64,000 bases of DNA. Origin: Rhodospirillaceae bacterium (GTDB lineage: Bacteria > Pseudomonadota > Alphaproteobacteria > Thalassobaculales > Thalassobaculaceae). Below are positions 36,460-47,372 of this stretch, piece by piece. The stretch covers positions 248,001 to 312,000 of the forward strand of contig JAGYJX010000005.1 of NCBI GenBank assembly GCA_018401495.1. The letters run 5' to 3'. Position 1 is the stretch's first letter. The number at the start of each line of letters is the position of its first letter. The notes under the pieces are model-generated. The model was not told the DNA's origin and did not search any database. It was given only the letters and a program-made list of their open reading frames with translations. Made by a program: the position numbers and the translations under genes.

Positions 36460-38252
36460 CTATGCGGCGCAAAGTCCAAGTTCCTCGGCCTTGATCCGCA
36501 GCGCCAGGTACTTCGAATAGACCCGGCATTGCGAGAACGCGCCGGCGGTGAACCACAGGCCGGGGTGGCCGGTCGGGGTCCACATGTTGCGCAGTTCCTG
36601 GGCTACCGGATCGAAGCCCCAGACCGGCCCGGCGCGATCGGCGACGGCGTCGCCGAACAGGCTGCGCACCATGTGCTCCTGGCCCTTGTAGCCGGTGGCC
36701 AGCACGATCAGCTCGGCCGGCAGGGACGCGGCCGTCCCGCAGCCGGGCGCCGTCGGGCGCGAAGCTCTCGATGTCGGCGTACTGCACCACCGGGATGGCG
36801 CCGGCAGCGATCAGGTCGGAGCAGCCGACGTTGAAGTAGTAGCCGCCGCCGCGGGTGCGGTATTTCAGCGGCCAGCCGGTGCCGTCCTCGCCGAAATCCA
36901 GCCGGAACCCGGCCCTCTCCAGGCCGTCGAGCAGCGGCTTGTCGATCCGGCGGACCTCGTCGGTGATCAGCCGGTGGGCGCGGCGCATCAGGGCGAGCGG
37001 CATCGACGCGTTGATCAGGTCGCGATCGTCCAGGGACGGTCCCGGCCCCAGGTAGACGCCGTCGTAGAGCTGGGCGCTCGGCTCGATGTTGACGACCAGG
37101 GTCGGGCTGCGCTGGATCATCGTCACCCGCGCGCCGTTGCCGTGCAGGTCCTGGGCGATATCGTGGGCGCTGGTGCCGGTGCCGAACACCAGGACGTCGC
37201 GATCCCGCCAAGGCCCACCGTCGGCGAACCCGCTGGAATGCGTCACGGTGCCGGCGAAGCGGTCCAGCGTTGGGATGTCCGGCAGGCTCGGCGTGCCGCT
37301 GACGCTGGTCGCCATCACGATGTGACGCGGCCGCATCTCCCGCACCGTGCCGTCGGCGAGTCGCAACCGTGCGGTCCAGGTCGCGCTCCGGTCGTCGTAG
37401 ACCGCCCCCTCGAAGGCGGTGCGGGTCCAGAAGTTGATCTCCATGGCCTCGACGTAGAGTTCCAGCCAGTTGGCGACCATGTCCTTGGGAATGTAGGTCG
37501 GCCAGGTCGGCGGGAAACGGCATGTAGGGCAGATGATTGCTGTGCACCTGATTGTGCAGTTTCAGCCCGTGGTAGCGCAGGCGCCAGTTGTCGCCGACCC
37601 GCCGCATGCGGTCGACCACCAGCGCGTCGACGCCGAGTTGGCCCAGCCGGGCGGCGATCGTCAGCCCGGCGTGACCGCCACCGACGATCAGCACGGCCGG
37701 GTCGCGATCGGCGTAGGCGACGGCCTCGCGCCGCCGGTCGGCCCAGTTCGGGCCGTGGAACTCCCGGTCGAACACCGGCCCCTCGCGGTCGCCACGGATC
37801 GTCGCCTCCTCGTGGCCGCGCAACTCGTCGAGCGCGGTCAGCAGCGTCCAGGCCCTCGCCGGCGCCGCCGGATCGCCGTCCAGCCGGAAGCGAACGACGC
37901 CGTTACACCGGCCGACATCCGTCTCGAAGGCGATCAGGGCCTCGATCGTCTCGACGCCGGCCCGGCTGACCACCCGCGGCGGGCAGCGTCCGGGATCGAC
38001 CCGCAGGCCGCGCACCGCGCGCCCCCGAATCCGCGACGCCAGGTCGCCGGCGATGGCGTCGGCCCCGCTGACCGTCACCATGCGCCATGTCAGCGCCATG
38101 GCGTCGCGCCAGTGCGCGTCATCCAGGAACAGCGGCGCGAGCCTAGTCGGATCACCGCTGCCGGCAGCGGCCTCGAGCCGGGTCAGCCAGTCGGTCACGG
38201 TGGCGAGGATGCGTGAGGTCTGGTCGGCGCCCATGGTCCAATCTCGCTTCAT
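36460..38252 (-). CDS. Flavin-dependent monooxygenase with N-terminal NTF2-like domain, frameshifted
   Basis: A protein of about 597 residues after repair. Residues 1-160 resemble an NTF2/SnoaL-type domain, an architecture known in some flavin monooxygenases. The FAD motif VGGGHAGLTIAARLG then starts near residue 190, with VFGTGTSAHDIAQDLH as the NADPH site and LATGYKG near the C-terminus, as in FMO/Baeyer-Villiger enzymes. Two single-base errors break it: an extra T near 37512 (repair gives MPFPPTWPTYIPKDM) and an extra base in CCC near 36725 (repair joins GRVLPAELIVLATGYKG). The start is ATG 38252, or ATG 38234. The oxidised substrate is unknown. Its gene is convergent with the lipocalin gene. 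Confidence 0.8.
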
Positions 38253-38329
38253 GCGTTTCGTCGACCGGTGCGGTCAGGCTAGCGCGGGCCGAAGGCTGTC
38301 GGCAACGCGGCCCCCTCGGCATCCGACCG

Positions 38330-39516
38330 TCATCGCCGCCGGCTCGACGCCACCGCCAGGAAGAAGGCGACGGCGGCGATGCCCAGCACGATCAGCAGGC
38401 CCGAGCGCACCATGTCGTAGCCACCGACGGTCCACACCGCGGCCGCCAGGGTCGGCGCGACCGCGGAGCGCGGTGATGAACGGCAGGGCCAGGGCGCCGG
38501 AGACCGCGCCGAAGCCCTCGCGGCCGAGCACCGTGGCGGTGACCACCGGTCGGGTGATGGCGGTGACGCCGTAGCCGGCGCCCTGCAGCACCACGAACGC
38601 CGCCATCAGCCACGGCTCGGCACCCGGCCAGGATCAGCGCGATCATCGCGGCAATCATCAGGGCGAACGACAGACCGCACACGGCGTTCATCGACACCCG
38701 GCGCTCGACCGACATCATCGCCAGCCGGCCGACCACCTGCATCGGCCCGATCCCGGAGGCGGCCAGCACCGCCACCCCGGTCGCCACCCCGCGTTCGGCC
38801 AGCATGGGCAGCAGATGGGTGATCAGGACGCCGTGGCTGAGCGCGATCATCGAGAACGCGGCCCCGAGCAGCCAGAACGCCGGGCGGCGCAGCGCCACAC
38901 GGAGCGCGCCGGAGCCGCTCCTCCCCGCTCCGGCGCGGGTGTCGCCAGGGTCGCCGCTGTCGGCCGCGCGGCCACCGACGTGGAACAGCGGCGCCGCGAC
39001 GAACAGCATCACGGCGCCGAACACCAGGACCGCTGTACGCCAGCCCCAAATCTCGGCGACGGCGTTGGCACCCGAGAACGCCAGCGCGCTCGCGAACCCG
39101 GTCACCAGCGTGATCTGGGTCAGCACCCGACGCGCGTCGGCGCCCTGGGTGCGGATCAGGAACGCCGAGCAGGGCTCATAGAGACAGGCAGCGGCGGCCA
39201 CGCCGATCAACGCCCAGACCGCGTAGAACTGCCAGACCGCGTCGACCAGGGCGAGCATCCCGACCAGCCCGCCGGCGGCGATCGTGCCGATCGTCATCAG
39301 GCGGACGCCGTGACCGGAGTCGATCAACCGCCCGGCAAGCGGCGCCGCCGCCGCCGAAATCAGCACCGCCAGGGTGAACGCCCCGGCCAGCGTGGTCTTC
39401 GACCAGCCGAGATCGTCCTCCCAGTGGATCAGCAAGGCCGGGAAGATGTAGAGCGTGCCGGCCCAGACCACGGTCTCCGCCACCGCCAGCGCCCACACCG
39501 CGCGGCGCGTGATCAC
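38330..39516 (-). CDS. MFS transporter (monocarboxylate-like), frameshifted
   Basis: A twelve-helix facilitator of about 395 residues after repair. The GTG at 39516 (V-I-T-R-R-A-V-W) is preceded by AGGGA. The first half includes WALAVAETVVWAGTLYIFPALLIHWEDDLGWSKTTLAGA, residues about 8-45. Two errors occur: one extra G near 38628 (repair gives ILAGAEPWLMAAFVVLQGAGYG) and one extra base near 38470 (repair gives ITASAVAPTLAAAVWTVGG). The tail ends at TGA 38330. It belongs to the same broad MFS branch as the gene at 8200. The substrate is unknown. Confidence 0.8.
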
Positions 39517-39693
39517 GCTCGGTCCCTGATCACGGTCATGAGTCTGCCGCTCGCTGCAAATCCGCCGGGACGCCGGACGGGTCCTGGGAGCCGCAGCCTC
39601 GCGCGCCGGCACGCCGGTGATCAAGCCCGCTGCGCGGCGCGGGTGTGACGCCGGTCAGGCGATGCTGGCCGAGACACGGTTGGCGAATCGCCG

Positions 39694-42600
39694 TCAAGTC
39701 GCCATCGGCAACTCGTGCATCCGCACCTCCGGGCAGACCCGCCGCGCAACCTCGCAGAGATGGCGGTGGTGGGTCAGGTAGATCACCTGGCCGGTTTCGG
39801 CCATCGCGGCGAACAGCCGGAACGCCTCCTCGGCGCGGAAGTCGTCGAAGGTCTCCATGATGTCGTCGGCAACGAACGGCACCGGGCGGCGCGTCCGCGC
39901 GAACTCGTGGTAACCGGCTATCCGCAGCGCCAGGTAGAGTTGGAACCGGGTGCCCTTGGACAGGTCTGACGCGACCTTCGAACCGCCGTCGGCGGCGGTC
40001 GCGATCAGGATGTCGCCATCCCGGTCCGGCTGGGTGGCGAGGCCGGAATAAGCCCCGCGGCTGATCGTGCGGAACGCCTCCGACGCGCGGGCCATCATCG
40101 AACTTCGATGCTGGTCCCGGTACACCCGAAGCGCCTGCTCGGCGGCGACCACCCCGACGCGCAGGCGCAGATACTGCCGCGCCTTGTCCTCGACCTCGAG
40201 CACCGTCGTTCGCCGCCGCTCCTCGATCCGGGCGACGGCGTCGTCGCCGCCGACCGCGTCGACCCGGTCGGAGGCCTTGCCCAGCGCCGCGAACAGGTCG
40301 CGGGTGCGCTGGTCCTGGTCGTCGAACCGGGCGGTCAGTTCCGCGAGTTCAGCCTCCAGCGCCGACCGGTCGGCGGCATCGAGGGCCTGCTCGGCTTCCA
40401 GGATCGACGACAGCCGCACGGCATCGAGGATCTCGCGTTCGGCCTCCTCCACACGGGCCAGCAGTTCGGTCCTCACCTGCGTCTGTTGCAGCCGCTCGCC
40501 GACCTCGTCGAGCGACGCCACACCGAAGAACGCCGTCATGCGGTCCCGCTGACCGGCGTGGATCGTCAGGGCCTCGTCGAGCTCGCGCCGCCGCGCCCGG
40601 GCTGCTTCCAGCGCGTGGGCGCGCGACGTCCGCTCGGACGCTGCCGCCCGGGCAGAAGCGACCCGCTCGGCCATCCCCCGCTCCAACTCGAGGGGCGGCC
40701 GACCGGCGGGATCGACCTCCAGGTCCCGCGCGATCGCGAGGACCGCGTCGCGGAACGCCGATTGGTCGTCTTCCATCTTTCGGATGCGATCCGCGAGCGC
40801 CGCCTGCTTCTCCAGGGCCGGGCCGAGATCGGTGAGCGCTACCAGGATCTCGCGGACCGTCGCCTCGGCCGGGATGGGATCGTCCGCGCCGATCCAGCAG
40901 GCGGTGCACGCCTTCGACCACGCCTCCTGCCAGGTCCTTTCAGCGGTCTCCGCGGCCACCAGCCCACGCTCGCGGGCCTGCAGATCGCGCTCCCGCTCCA
41001 CCACGGCAGCGCGCAGCGACCGGAACTCGGCTTCGCGCTCGACCGCGGCCTCGGCAACCCCGACAAGGGCATCGAAGCCGGCGTCCGGATGGTGCGGCAG
41101 CGCGGCAGCGGCGAGCGCCCCGGCGATCCGCTCGCAAGCGATCCTCGCGTCCGCCTCGGAGTCGCGGATGTCCCGCTCGGCCTGACGAAGCCTGGCCAGG
41201 ACTTCCAGCGCCTTGTCGCGGCGTCCCAGCCAAGCCTGCAGCGCATCGAGTGTGGTGCCGGCCGGAAGCCGCGGCGCCATGGCTCCCAGACAGCCTTCCA
41301 CGGCCGCATCCACGACGGCGCGGGCCCGCAGCGCGGCGTTCAGCAAGTCGCTGACCCGCGCCAGCTCCGCCTCGACCACGGCCAGGTCCTGGCGGGCCCG
41401 GTGCAGGGTCGCGATGTCCTTCTGCTGGCCGAGCCGGGCGGCGGCGGCGATGTCGTCGCGCCGCAGCGCCGCCTCGAAAACATCGGCGGTGTCGACGTCG
41501 AGGGCACGCCGGTGTTCCGCCCACGCGTGTTCCCGAAGGCTACGGATGCTCGGCCGCCTCCTGTTCGTCGACCACGCCGGCGATGCCCGCCATCGCCTCG
41601 ATCTCCGCCCGCAGCCGGACGCCCTCGCCCTCGAGCCGCTCCAGCTCCTGTTCCTGCCGCTCGACCTGGGATTGCGCCCGACTCGCCTGCGCGCTCCAGC
41701 GCCCGAGGTCGCCCGCATCGGGGACGACCAGACGGATGAGCTGTTCCGGAGATCCCCGCCAGGGGTGCAGGCCGGCCATTCGCTCGCTCGCCTCATCCTG
41801 GCTGTCCGCCCGTGACCGCTCGGCGAGCCGCAGGCGGGCAGCGTGATCGCTGCCCCGCAGGGAAGCCAGAACGGAAGTCAGTGTCGCCATCGCGCCGTCC
41901 CGACCGGAGGCGGAGGGGGCGGTACCGGCGACGCTGGCCAGGGCGACGCTGGCGTTGGACAGCCGCTCGCGTGCCTTCTCCAGCTCGGCGTTCGCGCTGC
42001 CGGTCGCCGCCGCCACCCCCGACCGGGTCTCGATCAGTTCCCGCATGGCCCCGACGGTGCTGGCATCGACCACCAGGCGACCCGGATCGGTCTCGTCGGG
42101 CCGGCCCAGCCGCTGCAGAACGCCAGCGACCGCGAGGTCGACCGCGCGAAGCTGCAGGCGACGTTCAGGCAGGTCGGTGTCGGCGGTGACGTGCCGGGCC
42201 CGGAGGCCCGCGAGACCTTCCAGCCGGTCGGCAACCGCGAGCGCGGGCTCGTCGACCACCGACCCGGCGAGATCTTCCATCAGCCCCGCAATCTCGCGCT
42301 CAAGGGACTCGCGGCGGGTTGCCAGTTCGACCTCCCGCCGCTGCAGCGACGGCAGTTCCTCGATCCATCCGAGCGGCGCTGGCGGCAGCTCCGACAGAGG
42401 CGCCAGCCGTTCCCGGGCGGCGCGCAGCGCCGACAGTCTCGGCAGGGCATTCAGGCGGCGCTCTATGTCGTTCGCGCGGGCCTGGATCGCCCCGCGCTCG
42501 GTCATCGCCTCGGCGTAGTGGGCGGCGGCTCTATCACGACTGTCAACGAGTTGCGCGTACTCCGACGCCGCGGTGTCGATCGCCTCGCGGTCCGTCCTGA

Positions 42601-43180
42601 GTTCGGCAAGCCGGGCCTTCAGAAGCAGCAGTTCGGTACCGCGTCCACGGTGCCTGTGGAAGCCGTCGGCCTCGGTTCGCAGGGCGAGCAGGGTGCGGCT
42701 CAGGTCGGCCAACCCGGCGCTGGCGGAGAACAGCAGCTGTCCCAGTTCGCCCTTGCTGGCGAGGATGCTCTCGCCACCCGCCTCGATGGTGTCGTCGTCG
42801 AGCGAGAACATGCTGCGATAGGCGTCGCGATCGATGCCGCCGAGTTCCCCCGCCACCAGCGCGTCGGACACCGGCTGTCCGTCGCCGTCCAGCAGGGTTC
42901 CCTGGGCGCGCTTGATGCGGACCAGGTCACGGACGCCGTCCGCCAGTTCCAGCCGGGCACCGATCCGCATCGTTGGGTAGGGATGAAGGAAGTCGTAGCG
43001 GCTGCGCGGTTCGATGCCGAACAGCAGGTCGAGCAGCGCCGACAGGGCCGTGGATTTGCCGGCCTCGTTCGGGCCGTAGACGACGTGAAGGTCGGGGCCG
43101 CCCGAGGGGCGGTCGCCGAAGTCGATCCTGTGATCGGTGAACTTGCCGTAGCGCGTCAGGTCGAGCCGGATCAGCCGCAT
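39694..43180 (-). CDS. YhaN-type AAA/SMC-like ATPase (SbcC-related), frameshifted
   Basis: A large coiled-coil ATPase of about 1160 residues, the partner of the SbcD-like nuclease. Walker A GPNEAGKST is at residues 36-44 in VVYGPNEAGKSTALSALLDLLFG. Walker B with VPFVADDIMETFDD and the signature DLSKGTRFQLYLALRI are at the C-terminus. Between lie long heptad-rich helices full of Glu, Arg and Leu. The frame shifts once, near 41550: one base more would turn AEHP-stop into AEHIRSLREHAWAEH. The ATG at 43180 overlaps the nuclease stop (TGATG). Such YhaO/YhaN pairs are SbcDC relatives thought to act on DNA ends. Confidence 0.82.
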
Positions 43181-44452
43181 CAGGGTGCCGTCGCCCCGGA
43201 TCGGCGTGCAGGCGCGCCAGCACGTCGTCCGTCCCCTCCCCGACCATCGCGGCCAGGATGCCGGCAGCCTCCACCTCGTCCACCCCCAGCATGGCTCGGC
43301 ACTCGGGCGGGAGTTGCGCCCGCAGTTCGTCGGCGATGCCGGCGACCTCGGTGCGAAACGCCTCGGTGTTCCGCACGCGCTCGTCGATCAGCCGGCGCAG
43401 TTCGACGATCGGATCGGCGGCCCGGTCCGTCGGATCGCCGGGGACCCGGCAGTCGACCTCGAGCTTCTCGATCCAGCAGCGGCCGATCACCGAGGCGCGG
43501 TCCTCGGCCTCGGCCAGCAGGAGGTCGCGGTCGCGGCGGGCACGCCAGGCCAAGGCCGTGGTGCCCGTTACCCGGACCCGGGCAACCAGATGCTCGGACA
43601 CGGCATCGCCGCGCGACCGCTCCAGTGACCGCGCGAGAACGCCGGCGATGTCGCGCCAGTCCTCGACCCCCTCCAGGTCGACCGTCACTCGCTCGAACTG
43701 CGCCAGGCTGGTGAGCCGTTCCTCGTGGCGCACCGAGCGATCGTCGCCGATCGTGACCAGGGTGACCGACTTGGGGCCCGCCTCGTTGATGTCGCGACCC
43801 TGCGGCATGCCGGGCATGACCACGGTGCAGTCACCCTCCGCAACTGACCGCCTGTGGACATGACCGAGCGCCCAGTAGCGGAACCCGGAGGCCTGCAGAT
43901 CGGCGACGCTGCACGGCGCGTAGAGGTCGTGGCCGGCGGCGCCGCCGAGGCTGGTGTGCATCAGGCCGATGTTCACGGCACCGTCGACCGGCGCCCGATA
44001 GCGCGGCAGCAGGCTTTCGGGGCGTGCGGCTGGGCGAAACTCAACCCGTGGATCGTCACCGGGATGCGGTCGGCCGGCCGCTCGATCGCCACCGCCTCGG
44101 CGCGACCGCCGAACACCTTCACCGAATCCGGCAGGGTCAGCTCCTTGGTGATCCGGGACAGCGCGTCGTGGTTCCCCCGGATGCTGAACACCCGGATTCC
44201 CGCCTCGTGCAGGCGGCGGAACTGCTCGGCCAGAAATCGGGCCGTCTTCATCGAGGTCTGGTCGCCGTCGTAGAGATCGCCGGCGAGCAGGAGGGCGTCG
44301 ACCCGCTCTTCCAGGCACAGATCCACGATCCCGACGAAGGCACGCCGTGTCGCGTTGCCGATCAGGCCGGCCAGTTCCGGATCACGCAGCGCCAGCGAGC
44401 GCAGGGGCGAGTCCAGATGTATGTCCGCCGCGTGGACGAACCGATAGGTCAC
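43180..44452 (-). CDS. YhaO/SbcD-like metallophosphoesterase, frameshifted
   Basis: A DNA nuclease-like calcineurin-fold protein of about 425 residues. Metal motifs are all visible: D10-x-H12 (HAADIHLDSPL), GD in LLAGDLYDGDQ, GNHD in IRGNHDALSR, then LMHTSLGG and GHVHRRS. The frame is broken near 44015, where one C added to CCCC yields QPHAPESLLPRYRAPVDGA. A second break near 43197 (GGGG should be GGGGG) gives the end HADPGATAP and the TGA that overlaps the ATPase start. The GTG start at 44452 lies 8 bases behind GGGGAG; a TTG at 44482 is possible. It forms a complex with the adjacent ATPase. Confidence 0.82.
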
Positions 44453-44515
44453 CGCGCCACTCCCCGCCGATGCCGCTCGCAAGAACGGAATGCTATCGGG
44501 CCGGCGACGGGTCGG

Positions 44516-45430
44516 TCACGCGAGATCGGACACCGCCGTCAGGTGCCGGCCCTGTTCATGCCAGGCCCAGTACGTCTCGCGGATCCGCCGGGACACCGGT
44601 CCCGGCCGATCGTTCGACAGGATCCGGCCGTCGATCCGGGCCGCCGGCATGACGCCGCCGGCTGTGGTCGAGGTGAAGATCTCGTCCGCCTCGAGCAGGT
44701 CCGCGCGGGTCATCGGGACGATCCGGACCGGCAGTCCGAGTTCGCCGCAGATGTCGATGACGGTCTGCCGGGTCACGCCTTCCAGCGCGCCGCGGTCGGG
44801 CGTCAGCACCACGCCGTCCCGCACCGCGAAGACGTTGAAGCCGGGGCCCTCGGTCACGTGGCCGTCGCGGTCCAGCAGGACGGCGTTGTCGGCACCCGCC
44901 GCCTCCGCCTCGAACATGGCCCGCACCAGATCGCCCCAGTGGTAGTTCTTCACGGTCGGATCGACGCTCTCCGAGGGGATCCGCGGGGTCTCGGCGACGA
45001 TCAGGTGGGCGCCACGCTCCTGGACGTCGGTCGGGATCACGTCGATCCAGGGTATCGCGTAGGCAATGTAGCGGTTGGTCATCAGGCTTGGCCGTCGCGG
45101 CATTCCCGGCAGCGGCACCCCGCGGGTAGCGACCATCGCCACATAGGCGTCCCGCAGGCCGGCGCGCTGCACGCACCCGGCCAGGATCCTCGCCTGTTCG
45201 GCGGTGTCGTGGGGGATGGTCATGCGCAACGCCGCCATCGACCGGGCGAACCTGGCAAGGTGATCGTCAAGCCGAAAGAACGCGCCGCGCCAGACGTGCA
45301 CGACATCGTAGGTCACATCCGACTTGGTGAATCCCCAGTCCAGCACCGAGACCGAGGCCCGGCCGATCGGAACGTAGTCGCCGTCGACAAAGGCCGCCCC
45401 GGCCGCGAACGGTTCGGATTCGGTCATCAT
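44516..45430 (-). CDS. Class IV aminotransferase (branched-chain/D-amino acid aminotransferase-like)
   Basis: A 304-residue PLP enzyme. Lys161 in VKNYHWGDLVRA is the PLP lysine; GPGFNVFAVRDG and VTRQTVIDICGELG (the phosphate-binding region) follow. The usual IlvE/DAAT start GAAFVDGDYVPIGRASVSVLDWGFTKSDVTYD is seen. FTSTTAGGVMPAARIDG completes the site. The ATG at 45430 directly follows AGGAGG, so the second ATG at 45427 may be the real start. It is divergent from a TRAP operon, which could import the amino or keto acid it acts on, an inference only. Confidence 0.87.
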   Translation of the reverse strand: MMTESEPFAAGAAFVDGDYVPIGRASVSVLDWGFTKSDVTYDVVHVWRGAFFRLDDHLARFARSMAALRMTIPHDTAEQARILAGCVQRAGLRDAYVAMVATRGVPLPGMPRRPSLMTNRYIAYAIPWIDVIPTDVQERGAHLIVAETPRIPSESVDPTVKNYHWGDLVRAMFEAEAAGADNAVLLDRDGHVTEGPGFNVFAVRDGVVLTPDRGALEGVTRQTVIDICGELGLPVRIVPMTRADLLEADEIFTSTTAGGVMPAARIDGRILSNDRPGPVSRRIRETYWAWHEQGRHLTAVSDLA

Positions 45431-45621
45431 CTCCTCCTGAAAGCCGCGGACGCGGCCGGTGCCGCATAGTGGTGCATTATGATCGTCCGGTCATCGTAGC
45501 GCTTGACCGCCCGTCGCCCCCTCACCAACATGCCCATCCCAGATCACGCCGACACAGAATCGGCGCCCAAAGGTCCCAAGCGGCCCCCCAACAAAGTTCG
45601 GTCCTCAGGAGGGAACACCCC

Positions 45622-46678
45622 ATGCGATTGCTCGCCACGTCCCTATCCCTGCTCGCGGCGGTTGCCGCGGTCTGCACGACGGTCCCGGCGGCCGCCGCGG
45701 TCGATGGCCCGAAAGTGGCCTGGAATCTTTCAGTTTGGGGTCCGCCACGCGCCTTCACGGCCGGCATCGAAGCGGTCTCGAAGTACGTCGACGAGCAGAC
45801 CGCCGGCAAGTTCACGATCAAGATCCACTACGGCGACTCGCTGTCGAAGGGCCCGGACAACCTCGACAACATCAAGCTCGGCGCCTTCGAGATGGCGCAG
45901 ATCTGCGCCGGCTACCATCCCGGCAAGCACCCGGGCATCAACGTTCTCGACCTTCCGGGCCTGCCGCTCGCCGACCCCGAGGTGCACCAGATGGTGCACG
46001 AGGTGATGCACACGCATCCCTTCATCGTGGCCGAGTTCAAGCGCTGGAACGCCATGCTCTATCTCTCGGTGCTGCAGCCGCAGTCCGAGTTGATGGGCAC
46101 CGGCGAGCCGCCGCTGAAGATGGAAGACTTCAAGGGCATGCGCGTCCGGGCCCTCGGCGGTACCGGCGAAGCGCTCAAGAACCTCGGCGCCGTGCCGACC
46201 TCGGTGCCGGCTCCGGAAGTCTACAACGGCATGGAGCGCGGGGTCTTCCGCGCCGCGGCGTTCCCGTACACCTACGCTTTTGCGTCCTACAAGATCCACG
46301 AAATCGCCAAGTGGCACACCACCAACCTGGCGCCGGGCGCGAACAACTGCCCGACCATCATCGGCATCCCCGCCTACAACGCCCTTCCCGATCAGTACAA
46401 GGACCTGCTGACCAAGGCTGAGCCGGTTGCCTACAAGGCGCTCCAGGACGCTTCGGCTGCGGCCGACAAGAAGAACCTGGCCGAATGGGATCAAGCGCGG
46501 CCTGACCGCCATCAAGTACGACGCGGCCGAACTGAAGAAGTTCGAGCAAGCCGGTGCGCAGCCGGTCTGGAAGAGCTGGGTTGCCGAGTCCTCGGCCAAG
46601 GGCGTTCCGGCTCAGGAACTGCTCGACATGGTGCTCGCCGAAGCCGAGAAGGCCAAGAAGGCGCTCGGCAAGAACTGA
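45622..46678 (+). CDS. TRAP transporter solute-binding protein (DctP family), frameshifted
   Basis: A Sec-exported receptor of about 352 residues (signal to AAA near residue 26). It shows KYVDEQTAGKFTIKIHYGDSLSKG, FKGMRVRALGGTGEALKNLG and the ligand block VPAPEVYNGMERGVF. GMRVRALGG holds the Arg that holds the carboxylate in most TRAP receptors. A missing G near 46491 breaks the frame; adding it gives AEWGIKRGLTAIKYDAAELKKF and the normal C-terminus. The start is ATG 45622 behind AGGAGGG. The ligand is unknown. A strong hairpin separates it from dctQ. Confidence 0.87.
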
Positions 46679-46684
46679 CGTCTC

Positions 46685-46717
46685 GCGGCCGCCGGGGAGT
46701 CTGTTCCCGGCGGCCGC
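46685..46717 (+). terminator. Hairpin between dctP and dctQ
   Basis: GCGGCCGCCGGG at 46685-46696 pairs with CCCGGCGGCCGC at 46706-46717, 6 bases after the dctP stop. Located inside a TRAP operon, it could give partial termination or stabilise the dctP end of the message so that the binding protein outnumbers the permease. Confidence 0.5.
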
Positions 46718-46747
46718 CTCCTGTTCCCGACCCGAGGACCTGCGACG

Positions 46748-47332
46748 ATGACCGAGCCGATCGACTCGCGCTACGGCGGACTCCTGCTCAACCGTCTGGA
46801 CCGGATGCTCTACGGCGTGGAGGTCGGCACGGCGGTCATCGGTGGGGGCGTGATCTTCATCGTGATGTGGGTCGGCGTCGCCGAGATCTTCCTGCGCAAG
46901 GTGTTCAACAGCCCGCTGTTCGGCCAGCTCGACTTCATCGAGCAGACCATGTGCACCTACACCCTGTTGACCATTTCCTACTGCTACCGGCGCGCCGGGC
47001 ACATCCGGATGGAACTGATCGTCAGCCGGCTGGCCGGTCGCCCGCGCTGGGTCGTCGAGACGCTGACGGCAATCGCGGCGCTCGCCCTGGTGACGGCGAT
47101 CCTGCCGGGCGTGGTCCACTATTTCGACAACGCCTACGCGATCGGCGATTCCACCATCAACACCCAGTGGCCGACCTGGCCCGCCAAGTTCGTGCCGGTG
47201 ATTGGATTCTGCGTGCTCTGGCTGCGGATCGTGCTCGAGCTGTGGGCGTATCTCCGGCTGGTCGCGGACCCCGACGCCCAGCCGATCGCCGTGCCGACCC
47301 ACCCCAGCATCATCGAAGAGACGGCGGTCTGA
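46748..47332 (+). CDS. TRAP transporter small permease subunit (DctQ family)
   Basis: A 194-residue membrane protein with four helices (residues about 30-52, 60-82, 98-118 and 140-162). The first helix text GTAVIGGGVIFIVMWVGVAEIFLRK and the following FGQLDFIEQTMCTYTLL are typical DctQ. It has a long polar N-terminus and C-terminus. It lies between dctP and dctM, 40 bases from the latter. Its DctM partner is frameshifted as sequenced. Confidence 0.9.
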   Translation: MTEPIDSRYGGLLLNRLDRMLYGVEVGTAVIGGGVIFIVMWVGVAEIFLRKVFNSPLFGQLDFIEQTMCTYTLLTISYCYRRAGHIRMELIVSRLAGRPRWVVETLTAIAALALVTAILPGVVHYFDNAYAIGDSTINTQWPTWPAKFVPVIGFCVLWLRIVLELWAYLRLVADPDAQPIAVPTHPSIIEETAV

Positions 47333-47372
47333 GGCGCAGGCCTCGTCCGCACAGCCCGCCGGAGCATCCCGA

